In this document: in pieces, positions 7,620 to 15,789 of the stretch | How positions within the stretch are numbered: position 1 is the stretch's first letter | Layout: the number at the start of each line of letters is the position of its first letter | Assembly: GCA_000437275.1 (NCBI GenBank) | Contig: FR899724.1 | Location: 42,270 to 59,634 of the forward strand | Direction: 5' to 3' | DNA from: Clostridium sp. CAG:411 | GTDB lineage: Bacteria > Bacillota > Clostridia > Lachnospirales > Lachnospiraceae | Length of the DNA stretch: 17,365 nucleotides | Notes under the pieces: generated by a model | Database searches by the model: none | What the model was told of the DNA's origin: nothing | What the model saw: only the letters and a program-made list of their open reading frames with translations | Position numbers and translations under genes: made by a program

Positions 7620-8725
7620 TATCTACGTCTAAAGAATCTTCTTCTTTCTAATTGTCTTTTTAATTCTTGTATTTCTGCTTCCTGTTGATCTAATCTTCTA
7701 TTCACATCCATAAATGCCAACGCAATGAACTGAATCAAGTCAAACATAAAAAATCGGTTATTTCGATCCCATTTTATATGTTTCTTTTTCTTGTCACGAA
7801 ATAGCGGCTGTCCATCTTTTATATAACGCTCCGCAATCATCCGATTTCCTTCTTCATATTTTTTCATAAATAATTCAATTTCCCGATCTGACATCATATA
7901 AGATGGATAACGTTCCATGGATACTTTGGACACTTCAAGTAGTAATCCTTGAAAATAAATACGATCCTTTTGTGTCACTGTAGGTATCTTATTAATCGCA
8001 CGCTTTACCTCACAAGCATTATCAGAAAAACGAGTATTTTTCTGTTCCTGTGTAACCTCATATTCATCTGTATAGTCCAGACCAAAAATATCCAGAAAAT
8101 CTTCTAATAAACGACCATTTTTAAAGTATTTTTTATCAAAACGTCGTACAATAATATTTTCCTGTCCAAATGCTTCCTCAAGCTGTAATAGATTTCCATA
8201 ATAATCTAATCCTACATAACGCGAAATATATTTTTTGTAATAAGGCCAAGTAATCTTATTTGCACTGGTTCTGCTATGTTTAATCAACTGATTCCACCAA
8301 GATACTGCATACTCTTCCTGTGGTCTTAAATACACAATAATCTTTACCTGATACCCGCCTTCTTCCGCTATTCTTCTTATTCTGTCAATGGTATCTTTTC
8401 CTCTTGTACGAACAAATGCTGTCTGCCATATTCCTTCATCCGATAAGATAATATTGTCATACGTGTCAAAAAGTTCCTTTACTCGCTCGGAACCTTCTCT
8501 AAAATATTCCTGTTCAATTGCTAAATCTCTTTCACCCTCTGGTGTAAAATAGGCATTTTGCAAAAATAGCCCATTTCTTGAATTACCCGAATCGATATAT
8601 TTGAAATCAAATAAAGGATAACAAAAACCCTTCTGTGCTAACAGCTCAGAATTATTCTTGCAAAAATATTGTATGGAAGTTGTTCCTGTTTTAGGTGTTC
8701 CAATATGCAAATATAATGTTTTCAT
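7619..8725 (-). CDS. Sulfotransferase family protein
   Basis: 368 residues, ATG at 8725 behind GAGGTG. Residues 5-18 hold a PAPS-binding loop of the sulfotransferase type (IGTPKTGTTS at 8-17) at the very N-terminus. The second expected signature is the segment at 131-146 (VYLRPQEEYAVSWWNQ), which fits the 3'-phosphate-binding strand and helix. Family members move a sulfuryl group from PAPS onto hydroxyl or amino groups of carbohydrates or small molecules. The central part has no recognisable substrate motif. The C-terminus (340-368) is a short heptad-like coiled coil ending in an arginine-rich RRRFFRRR patch, possibly for membrane or partner contact. There is no signal peptide, so it is probably cytoplasmic. 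It stands alone between a shared terminator and a divergent gene. The surrounding genes suggest sulfation of the surface polymer (inference). A clear promoter was not found in its 289-nt upstream region. Confidence 0.82.
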   Translation of the reverse strand: MKTLYLHIGTPKTGTTSIQYFCKNNSELLAQKGFCYPLFDFKYIDSGNSRNGLFLQNAYFTPEGERDLAIEQEYFREGSERVKELFDTYDNIILSDEGIWQTAFVRTRGKDTIDRIRRIAEEGGYQVKIIVYLRPQEEYAVSWWNQLIKHSRTSANKITWPYYKKYISRYVGLDYYGNLLQLEEAFGQENIIVRRFDKKYFKNGRLLEDFLDIFGLDYTDEYEVTQEQKNTRFSDNACEVKRAINKIPTVTQKDRIYFQGLLLEVSKVSMERYPSYMMSDREIELFMKKYEEGNRMIAERYIKDGQPLFRDKKKKHIKWDRNNRFFMFDLIQFIALAFMDVNRRLDQQEAEIQELKRQLERRRFFRRR

Positions 8726-8832
8726 GTGTTCACCTCATAAATTATTTTTCATAACAATGCTCTTTTTATACAATAGAAATATGGCAAAAAGTTGACTTTT
8801 TTCATTACTTTACTACCGATTTCCCTTTTGCC

Positions 8833-8862
8833 TTGAAAAAGACATCTTTATAGAGGTATAAT
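8833..8862 (+). promoter_or_regulatory. Putative sigma-A promoter for the secreted nucleotidase gene
   Basis: -35 TTGAAA (8833-8838, 5 of 6 matches), an 18-bp spacer and a perfect -10 TATAAT (8857-8862). Transcription would start near 8869 and leave a leader of about 146 nt before the ATG at 9015, long enough to hold regulatory structure. Confidence 0.65.
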
Positions 8863-8915
8863 TATTTGTAAATTTGTCATATTACATATTAAATAAGGTT
8901 ATGACCAGTGTACTC

Positions 8916-8985
8916 TTTTCAACTAGACCAATGGAATTCCATTCCAATTTAAGGTTTCCATGATAGGATTGGTCAAAATTGAGAA
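8916..8985 (+). promoter_or_regulatory. Structured leader RNA upstream of the secreted nucleotidase
   Basis: The leader can fold into a stacked long-range stem: 8916-8922 pairs with 8979-8985 (one G-U pair), 8926-8932 (GACCAAT) with 8968-8974 (ATTGGTC), and 8933-8936 with 8956-8959. A perfect 14-bp palindrome lies inside at 8930-8943. The right arm can instead pair with TGACCA at 8902-8907, so two structures compete. I do not recognise a known riboswitch class. The Shine-Dalgarno (9002-9008) lies about 17 nt after the stem and is not sequestered by it. Confidence 0.4.
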
Positions 8986-9014
8986 TGTTATACGAAAAAC
9001 AAAGGAGGATTTTT

Positions 9015-12000
9015 ATGTTAAAACATGCAACAAAGATCAGAATACTCTCTATCGTTTTGATCTTTATTCTTTGCATTCCACAGAGTTTTCCCAATATGAA
9101 ACTCTATGCCAATGCAGACACAACAACCACGCCAACAGAAGAAGTAGTTGAGCCGTCCAATGCTCCTGCTACTTCCTCTCCAGATCTTGTAACACCTGAT
9201 GTAACCAGCAGCGCTGCGGCAACTTCTGTTCCCGAAAGTAATGCTACTGCTGATTTGAGAATGATATTTACTACGGACGTACACGGAAACCTTACCACAA
9301 CCGACTATGAAACTGGTACTTCTAATGCAACAGGAACACTTGCACGCTGTTCGACCTTAATCAAACAGGCTCGTGCAGAAAAACCTTCTGGAAATACCTT
9401 TTTATTTGATGTAGGAGATCAGCTTTATGATTATTCTACGGATTATATTTATGAACATAATAGTGCATCTGTACAGCCCATTTATTTAGCGATGAAAGCA
9501 ATGGGATATGATGCAATTACATTAGGCAACCATGAATTTGATTACAATTTAGCTTATATTCAAAATCAAATTTCAAACTCTGGTCTACAAGATATTTGTG
9601 TTGTTTCCAATGTAACTTATAATACCACCAAAAAAAATGTCTGGAAAAAGAACATGATGCTTACTAGAACTGTTACCTTATCTGACGGAAGTACCACAGA
9701 CATTCGCATTGGTATTATAGGTGAAACACAACCTGGTTTATCACGAAGACGAACCAATTACAAAAATACCTTACTTACAGAAAGTATTGTTAAAAACACG
9801 AAAAAAGAAGCTCAGGAATTAAAAGAACAGGGTGCAGATATAATTGTTGTACTTTCCCATTCTGGTGTAGGAACTTCCGAAAATCCAACCTCAGAAGCTA
9901 CAAATGTTTCCTACGCACTTACAAAAATTCCTGAGGTAGATGTGGTTTTATGTGGGCATGCCCACAAATATTTTCCTTCTGATCGTCCTGAAAGTAGCAT
10001 ATATTATAAACTTTCAGGCATAGATAAGGAAACAGGACTTACCAATGGCAAAAACCTGATTATGGTAGCTAATAAAGGTGCCAGTATTGGAATCGCAGAT
10101 TTAACAATAAAAAAAGACGAAAATAACACGGTACAAATTGTGGATAGACAATCCATTATCCGCGATGCTACTGCAGATGTAGCCGTCGATGAAGATATTA
10201 ATAACAACTATATGGGAACTTGGAAAAAAAGTTTCGTTGCAACTTACAGCAACATTTTAGGAGAAATTTCAGATTCCTCTTCCTATAATAATTATTTTGC
10301 AACCTTGGAAGACAATAGTATTATGCAACTACTTAACGATGCGAAAATGAGTCGTGCTTTGCAAATTACACAAACAACCGAAACAGAATACGCAAAGCTT
10401 CCTATTATCGCAGCTTCTTCTTATATAAAATGTGGTTCAGATGATGATAAAGACTTTGTTTCTTTTTCCGACTACTTTTTAGAGTCCTATTTATCAAATA
10501 TACAAATATATAAGACGGGTATTTATTTATATAAAATAACAGGAAAACAGCTACGAGAATGGATGGAATGGTGTGCCAGTGCTTATGCTACCACTGTAAC
10601 TAACAGCGCTCCTGAAATGAAACTATCAGATATTGCTTCTTGCTCACAAACTCTGCTTCAGAAAGATTGGAATGCGGATACAAGTAACTTTTATGTATTT
10701 GATGGTGTTGAATATACCATTGACACCTCTGTATCTCCTCGTTATAACTATGACGGAGATAAAATAAGCGACTCCCAACGTATTTCTTCTATCACCCGAA
10801 ATGGAGTCGAAATAACAGATACGGATACTTTTGTGATTGCTACAAACAAGCTTTCCGAATCCTCTTCCTTATTTGAGGATATTATTAAACAGAAAATATA
10901 TGGTGCTCCAAATATTCGCTGGCGTACCATTTTAAAAAATTATTTAGAAGCAATTTCTCAAAACACTACATTAGGATATGTAGCGGATAACAATTGGCAA
11001 GTAAAGACTGCTCCCGAATCTACACAAATTGTAAAAAGTTCTTCTGATTCAGAAAAACTGGCATCACAAAAAGAATGGATTACAGATATGATTGGGCAAG
11101 ATTCTGATTTTGCGTATTATAACATCGATATGAACAAAAAGGATACTACGGATACTACTGGTCCAAATATTATTGCCACGCCATTATCCGAGAAATTAAG
11201 CAATTCCTCTGTTAAAGTTGCCGTTCGTGTAAATGATCGCTCAGGTATTGCCTCCATAAAATATGCAAAAGGGAAGTATACTACAAAAGCAGATGTATGG
11301 AATACTGCTTCTACTGTAAAAGATACTTTTACTTGTAAGGAAAATGGTATTTACAGTATATATGCCACAGATACATTAGGAAATAGCCGTGTTGTATATG
11401 TTCGTATTACAAATATCAATGGCGATACCATCAGTACACCCATTGTAGATACGTTTACAAACCGTAAAACTGCAGTGACTGGTACTGCTTCTGCAAAATC
11501 TACCGTTTATGTAAAAATATCTGGTAAGAAAACCTATACAACAACAGCAAAAGCATCTGGTAAATTTTCTTGCACTGTACCACCTCAGAAATCAGGCACT
11601 ACGATCTATGTATATGCTATAGATTCCAGTGGTCGTACCAGTCCAAGAACAACAATTACCGTGTCCAGAACCGGTCCAAACAAACCAACTTTAAATACGA
11701 TCGTAAGCAACTCAAAAAAGATAACAGGAAATATCAATGATACTTTTACCTATCCTATTATTTATGTGGAAGAAAAAGGTGTGGTATACGTTCCCGAAAC
11801 AGACGGAGTGGATTTATATAAATCCTCTACTGTATACGACAAGAACTGTAGCATTCAAAAGATTCCTTGCCATATAGCTGCGAATGGAACCTTTACAATT
11901 ACACTTCCACGCTACTTTCCAGGTGGAACTACAGTTACTTTATATACATTAGATAGCAGTTCCCGAAAAAGTATTTCCACAAGCAAAAAGATCGTACAAA

Positions 12001-12539
12001 AAATACCACCAAAACCTGCTTTGACTACGGATTTTGTATCAAACGGAACGACAAGCATGAAGATTTTATGCGGGGAACGTTGTTCCTTATATGCAAAAAT
12101 TGATGCGAAAACCTATCGACATACAAGTGTTACTTATGATTTCAAAAAGCATGTTTATCTTTATGTAATCAATATACCAAAAACAAATACAGGGAGTAAA
12201 ATTTACTTCTATGCTTTAAATTCCGCGGGAAAAAGTACTGTGGTTTCTGCACCAAGAAAAGAGACCGTTCCAAACACTCCTGCGATTACTTCCGTAAGTT
12301 ACAAAAAGCACATCCTAAAAGGTAGCGTTCATTTTATAAATACAAGTTATGCAAAAAGCAGTTTAACTACCTCTAAAACTAAGGTTTACGTGAAAATCGG
12401 ACAGAAAACTTATAAAGCCAAATTATTTACGAATGGAAGATTTTATGTAAAATCCAAAAAGATTAAAAAGGGAACGACCATTCGAATTTGGGCAACAAAT
12501 GTAAATGGTTGCTCACCTGCAAAAAGCAAAAAGATTTAA
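9015..12539 (+). CDS. Secreted CpdB-like 2',3'-cyclic nucleotide 2'-phosphodiesterase/3'-nucleotidase with Ig-like repeats
   Basis: 1174 residues from the ATG at 9015 behind AAAGGAGG. An upstream TTG at 8979 lacks such a site. A signal peptide covers residues 1-34 (basic start, hydrophobic 9-21, likely cleavage after ANA), followed by a Thr/Pro/Ser-rich linker to about 80. The metallophosphatase domain (82-390) shows its metal-site motifs: DVHGN at 88-92, DVGDQ at 132-136, GNHEFD at 171-176, SHSG at 281-284 and GHAH at 314-317. The C-terminal nucleotidase domain (about 405-660) carries AASSY (466-470) and VFDGVEYTID (561-570), which fit the CpdB/YfkN branch better than plain 5'-nucleotidases. 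An Ig-like domain (715-802) and about four Ig-like (Big_6-style) repeats follow. No LPXTG motif is present, but the last 91 residues contain no Asp or Glu and 18 Lys, so wall retention through anionic polymers is possible (inference). It would hydrolyse extracellular nucleotides; c-di-AMP is a possible substrate. It is transcribed alone and ends at a strong terminator. Confidence 0.87.
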   Translation: MLKHATKIRILSIVLIFILCIPQSFPNMKLYANADTTTTPTEEVVEPSNAPATSSPDLVTPDVTSSAAATSVPESNATADLRMIFTTDVHGNLTTTDYETGTSNATGTLARCSTLIKQARAEKPSGNTFLFDVGDQLYDYSTDYIYEHNSASVQPIYLAMKAMGYDAITLGNHEFDYNLAYIQNQISNSGLQDICVVSNVTYNTTKKNVWKKNMMLTRTVTLSDGSTTDIRIGIIGETQPGLSRRRTNYKNTLLTESIVKNTKKEAQELKEQGADIIVVLSHSGVGTSENPTSEATNVSYALTKIPEVDVVLCGHAHKYFPSDRPESSIYYKLSGIDKETGLTNGKNLIMVANKGASIGIADLTIKKDENNTVQIVDRQSIIRDATADVAVDEDINNNYMGTWKKSFVATYSNILGEISDSSSYNNYFATLEDNSIMQLLNDAKMSRALQITQTTETEYAKLPIIAASSYIKCGSDDDKDFVSFSDYFLESYLSNIQIYKTGIYLYKITGKQLREWMEWCASAYATTVTNSAPEMKLSDIASCSQTLLQKDWNADTSNFYVFDGVEYTIDTSVSPRYNYDGDKISDSQRISSITRNGVEITDTDTFVIATNKLSESSSLFEDIIKQKIYGAPNIRWRTILKNYLEAISQNTTLGYVADNNWQVKTAPESTQIVKSSSDSEKLASQKEWITDMIGQDSDFAYYNIDMNKKDTTDTTGPNIIATPLSEKLSNSSVKVAVRVNDRSGIASIKYAKGKYTTKADVWNTASTVKDTFTCKENGIYSIYATDTLGNSRVVYVRITNINGDTISTPIVDTFTNRKTAVTGTASAKSTVYVKISGKKTYTTTAKASGKFSCTVPPQKSGTTIYVYAIDSSGRTSPRTTITVSRTGPNKPTLNTIVSNSKKITGNINDTFTYPIIYVEEKGVVYVPETDGVDLYKSSTVYDKNCSIQKIPCHIAANGTFTITLPRYFPGGTTVTLYTLDSSSRKSISTSKKIVQKIPPKPALTTDFVSNGTTSMKILCGERCSLYAKIDAKTYRHTSVTYDFKKHVYLYVINIPKTNTGSKIYFYALNSAGKSTVVSAPRKETVPNTPAITSVSYKKHILKGSVHFINTSYAKSSLTTSKTKVYVKIGQKTYKAKLFTNGRFYVKSKKIKKGTTIRIWATNVNGCSPAKSKKI

Positions 12540-12556
12540 TAGAAAACGGTCTAACA

Positions 12557-12586
12557 AAAAAACTCCACTAATCAGTGGAGTTTTTT
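12557..12586. terminator. Bidirectional rho-independent terminator
   Basis: A 13-bp perfect stem (12557-12569 with 12574-12586) closes a 4-nt loop AATC. It has T6 on the plus strand (12581-12586) and an A7 run at 12556-12562 that reads T7 on the minus strand. It lies between the convergent ends of the secreted nucleotidase gene and tagH. Confidence 0.92.
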
Positions 12587-12587
12587 C

Positions 12588-13424
12588 TTAACTATTTTTT
12601 TGTTTTTCTTTGGAACGCTTTGCCTGTTCGTTTAGTTCTTTATTTAACCTCTTTCGCATATGTCTCTTACGCTCTCTTTTCTGCTGTAACTTTTGACTAT
12701 AAACAGCAGCTACATCCATCACATCTCCGCTGGCAATTACCGTACCATGTTCCAACATAATTGCCTTGTCACAGATACGTTTTACCTGTTCCAGTGAGTG
12801 TGAAACAAATAACACGGTTACACCCTGATCAAACATTGACTGGATCTTTGCTTCACTCTTTTTACGGAATTGTGCATCACCAACTGACAATACCTCATCT
12901 AAGATTAAAATATCTGGTTTTACAACTGTCGCTATCGAAAATCCAAGTCTTGCACGCATACCAGAAGAATAATTCTTTACTGGTACCTCAATAAAGTCAC
13001 CCAATTCTGAAAATTCTACGATTTCTCTATATTTCGAGGCAATAAATTCCTTTGAGTATCCCAAAAGAGAACCATATAAATATATATTTTCCGCGCCTGT
13101 ATACTGCTTATCAAAACCAGCTCCCAGTTCCAATAATGGTACAATCTTTCCCTTGGACTGGACACTTCCTTCTGTTGGCTTTAATACTCCAGCTATAACT
13201 TTTAGCAGCGTACTTTTTCCTGCTCCGTTTAATCCTACAATACCAAGATGCTCTCCTTTTTTTACATTAAAAGTAACGTCCTTTAATGCCCAAAATTCCT
13301 GATATGTCAGTTCCTTTTTTACAAATTTAATAAAATATTCTTTTAAATTATCTACTTTTTCTTTTGATAAATTAAATTTCATTCCAACATGGTCAACCTT
13401 TAAGGCTACTTCCTGTTTTCCCAT
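12588..13424 (-). CDS. tagH: ABC transporter ATPase for teichoic acid / polysaccharide export
   Basis: 278 residues, ATG at 13424 after GGAGG. The motifs of an ABC ATPase are complete: Walker A GLNGAGKST at 64-72, the signature YSSGMRARL at 152-160, Walker B ILILDE at 172-177, and the switch histidine His209 in SHS. The sequence has the form of the TagH/KpsT/RfbE group that powers export of undecaprenyl-linked wall polymers. It lacks the long extracytoplasmic C-terminal extension of Bacillus subtilis TagH and ends instead in a lysine/arginine-rich helix (about 247-278). No carbohydrate-binding extension is present. It lies directly after the permease gene on the same strand, 91 nt apart, and would energise it at the inner face of the membrane. 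Export of a related glycan rather than a true teichoic acid is equally possible. Confidence 0.9.
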   Translation of the reverse strand: MGKQEVALKVDHVGMKFNLSKEKVDNLKEYFIKFVKKELTYQEFWALKDVTFNVKKGEHLGIVGLNGAGKSTLLKVIAGVLKPTEGSVQSKGKIVPLLELGAGFDKQYTGAENIYLYGSLLGYSKEFIASKYREIVEFSELGDFIEVPVKNYSSGMRARLGFSIATVVKPDILILDEVLSVGDAQFRKKSEAKIQSMFDQGVTVLFVSHSLEQVKRICDKAIMLEHGTVIASGDVMDVAAVYSQKLQQKRERKRHMRKRLNKELNEQAKRSKEKQKNS

Positions 13425-13471
13425 GATTTTCCTCCATCACTTTAAGTTCAAATTCCACCAATATCTATTTT

Positions 13472-13496
13472 GAAAATGTGCATTATCCACATTTTC
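13472..13496. repeat. Hairpin between tagG and tagH
   Basis: A perfect 9-bp stem (GAAAATGTG at 13472-13480, CACATTTTC at 13488-13496) with a 7-nt loop lies in the 91-nt gap between the two transporter genes. On the minus strand it is followed by AAAATAG rather than a T-run, so it is not a standard terminator. It could protect or process the mRNA and adjust the ratio of the two subunits, but this is inference. Confidence 0.45.
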
Positions 13497-13515
13497 TTCG
13501 TATTCTCTCAACAAA

Positions 13516-14310
13516 CTATAAGTTCAAAATAAATTCATCCTGTCTCTTAAAGAATACATAGATTCCGATGCTAAACAAAACAACTGCAACAACGATTGAA
13601 TATACCAAGGCATGATAATCCATCCCAATACCTAGATACACACAGCATCTAAAGTTTTTTATAACGGCATAGATGGGATTCCAGTCCATAATAGTCTGCA
13701 ACATACCAGTTGTCTTTCTTCCACTTCCCATATCCTCTATCTTATAGAAAATACCAGAACAATACATAATCAAAGTGGTAATAACACCCCACAAATATTC
13801 CAAGTCTCTAAAGAATACTTGTGCAGTTGCCAAAATCATACCTGTTCCCAATGTTATAAAAAATAGGATAACCAATGGGATAATTCCCAAAAATACATGC
13901 CAATTTATATTGATCGGCATGATAATTGCCGCACCTACCAATACAACCAAGGATATTAAAAATATAATAAAGTTTGACAGTATCGTTGCCAGTGGATACA
14001 TATACTTTGGTACATATACCTTTCGCATCATACTGGAATTAGTTCGAATGGAACGAGCTGCTGCCTTTGTACCACCACTGAAAAAAGCAAATAGCAAACG
14101 TCCTGATAAAATGTAAACAGGGAAAGTTGGATCTGATTTTCCTCTAAATCCACTAAACACAATTGTTAATACGATTGTAGTCAAGATTGGCTCAATCAAT
14201 GTCCACAATATTCCCAGTTTGGAACGTCTGTATTTCAGCTTTATATCTTTTTTCACCAATTCTGTTAATAAGAAACGGTATTTTTTAAAGTTCTCAATAT
14301 ACTTCTTCAC
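13516..14310 (-). CDS. tagG: ABC-2 type permease for teichoic acid / polysaccharide export
   Basis: 264 residues. It starts with GTG at 14310, about 10 nt after AAAGGA; no better start is nearby. The product is an ABC-2 permease with a short cytoplasmic N-terminus containing the family-typical segment KDIKLKYRRSKLGILW (21-36). About six membrane segments follow (near 37-55, 65-80, 104-131, 140-163, 172-189 and 234-254). This size and layout match TagG/RfbA/KpsM-type permeases, which form a dimer with the ATPase and flip lipid-linked wall polymers outward. It is followed by the ATPase gene, so the pair is a complete exporter. A putative promoter lies at 14355-14383. The substrate is probably the polymer made by the TagF-like and pyruvyltransferase proteins of this window, an inference from position only. 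Confidence 0.9.
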   Translation of the reverse strand: MKKYIENFKKYRFLLTELVKKDIKLKYRRSKLGILWTLIEPILTTIVLTIVFSGFRGKSDPTFPVYILSGRLLFAFFSGGTKAAARSIRTNSSMMRKVYVPKYMYPLATILSNFIIFLISLVVLVGAAIIMPININWHVFLGIIPLVILFFITLGTGMILATAQVFFRDLEYLWGVITTLIMYCSGIFYKIEDMGSGRKTTGMLQTIMDWNPIYAVIKNFRCCVYLGIGMDYHALVYSIVVAVVLFSIGIYVFFKRQDEFILNL

Positions 14311-14354
14311 TTTATGAATGTCCTTTCTACTCTTTTCATCCTTATCTTCAAACT

Positions 14355-14383
14355 ACTTTGGCATATTTTAAAAGGAATGTCAA
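14355..14383 (-). promoter_or_regulatory. Putative promoter for tagGH
   Basis: On the minus strand a perfect -35 TTGACA (14383-14378) is followed by a 17-bp spacer ending in TGC, an extended -10 element, and a poor -10 CAAAGT (14360-14355). It is in the 121-nt gap after cdaR. The good -35 and extended element compensate for the weak -10, so tagGH may be transcribed separately from cdaA-cdaR. No terminator was found after cdaR, so readthrough is also likely. Confidence 0.42.
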
Positions 14384-14431
14384 GCATTAATTCTCTGTAT
14401 TTCGCTATGAATGGCATAATAAGAAACAATC

Positions 14432-15778
14432 CTATCGTTCCTCTTCTCCATCCTGATCTGTTTTCTCGTCACTTGGCTCCTCTGTCACCTCTGGCTCCTG
14501 TGTCGCTTCATCTGTTGCTTTCGGTTCTATCGTCTTTTTAATCTCACTTGACTGTGTCTTTTCTGTAATATTGACCCGTACAGAAATCTGTGCCTCAATC
14601 AAAATGTCCTTGTTTAATACAAACTGTACATTTAATGTATGCTCGCCTACTCCTAAATCTGTACAATCAATATATGCTGAGAAATCTTTACTTGTAATTT
14701 CTTTATTCGTACCACCATTCGACCATATTGCTTTCACTTCGATACTATTTCCATCCAGAAAATCCAATTTATAATCTTTTCCTAAATTTCTTACATCAAT
14801 TGAACTAACTGGCAAAGGAATCGTTTGTAATTCCTGCTGGGAAATCGTAATCAATACATTAATCGTAGAAACTTCTTCCACTACCTGCAGCCCCTTTGGT
14901 AAATAGTCACTCAGCGAAAGTTCTGTTTGAATATTCTTATCTGCCCCGTCAATATTATATTGGATCGGAATGGTTTTGTAAGAACTAAGTTTCTCGTCTG
15001 AGCCAGTAACCATGACCTCTACTTCTTTTGGCTCATACTCTACGGAAATCACATGATATCCAGTTTTTGGTTTCCCTGTAGTGGTAATCTCAATCGGTAT
15101 GGTCTTTGTTTCATAGACCGCAACGGATACTTTCACTTTTTCACTACTAAATGTCAAGTTTGCTGTATCCATTAATTTTCCATTTGCATCGTATGCCTTT
15201 GGTTCCAGATACTTTACAAAATTGTCTGTGGCATTCGACACATCTGCCTCTACTCGAACTTCCGAAATACGCTCTACCTGCGATTTGGCACCTGAAACCT
15301 TAATGAGGTTTGGCCTTACCTTAACCTCTCCTAATGCATATCCCTCTGACAAAGTACCAACCGTTTTTACATCCACCTTAAACTGCTCCGTTTGCTCATC
15401 TTCTACGGATATTGTAAGCATTCTAATATCAGAAGAAAGATTTACATTTTCATATTTCGGGCAAGATAATTTTATATAGGTTGCATTCGTAATGGATAAA
15501 TCGGATAAATCCGCTACCGCAACAATATCGGATGCATTTATTTTTCTGAGTACACTCTGTTTTCCAGAAACTGTTACATTAATAATTCCACCTGTTTTTA
15601 CTTCATATACCTTATCCAATGATGAAATGGCATCCTCATTCTGCAATTCGACCTCTATATTTTTAAATGTCTTTCTTGATACTGGGTCATCTACATTATT
15701 GACAATAACCCATACAATGGCTGCCAGAACAACGGCAAGTATTTTCAGGGACAGGTTATTCATAATCTTTTCTTTCAA
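14432..15778 (-). CDS. cdaR: YbbR-domain membrane regulator of CdaA
   Basis: 448 residues if translation starts at TTG 15778, giving M-KEKIMNNLSLKIL, a typical family N-terminus. AGGGG lies 8 nt upstream of this TTG. An in-frame GTG at 15787, only 2 nt after the cdaA stop, and an ATG at 15763 are alternatives. One membrane anchor (about 10-27) is followed by about four YbbR repeats outside the cell (roughly 36-126, 133-222, 226-312 and 319-404). CdaR proteins bind CdaA through the membrane and modulate its c-di-AMP output. The last 40 residues are an acidic, Thr/Pro/Glu-rich disordered tail, which could span or sense the wall (inference). The start of this gene nearly abuts cdaA, so translation is probably coupled. 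Confidence 0.9.
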   Translation of the reverse strand: MKEKIMNNLSLKILAVVLAAIVWVIVNNVDDPVSRKTFKNIEVELQNEDAISSLDKVYEVKTGGIINVTVSGKQSVLRKINASDIVAVADLSDLSITNATYIKLSCPKYENVNLSSDIRMLTISVEDEQTEQFKVDVKTVGTLSEGYALGEVKVRPNLIKVSGAKSQVERISEVRVEADVSNATDNFVKYLEPKAYDANGKLMDTANLTFSSEKVKVSVAVYETKTIPIEITTTGKPKTGYHVISVEYEPKEVEVMVTGSDEKLSSYKTIPIQYNIDGADKNIQTELSLSDYLPKGLQVVEEVSTINVLITISQQELQTIPLPVSSIDVRNLGKDYKLDFLDGNSIEVKAIWSNGGTNKEITSKDFSAYIDCTDLGVGEHTLNVQFVLNKDILIEAQISVRVNITEKTQSSEIKKTIEPKATDEATQEPEVTEEPSDEKTDQDGEEER

Positions 15779-15789
15779 TGTACACACCC

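Noticed and set aside
8979..9014. Longer TTG start for the secreted nucleotidase
   Set aside because: It would put 12 polar residues before the signal peptide, while the ATG at 9015 has a strong AAAGGAGG site.
8882..9094. 70-residue minus-strand open frame opposite the nucleotidase leader
   Set aside because: It overlaps the leader structure and the signal-peptide codons, and its composition is not protein-like.
11424..12539. Tandem DNA repeats encoding the Ig-like modules
   Set aside because: The repeats are similar only at protein level; no near-identical DNA copies are visible, so recent duplication is not supported.
13472..13496. Terminator between tagG and tagH
   Set aside because: The stem is not followed by a T-run on the minus strand, and the two subunits need each other.
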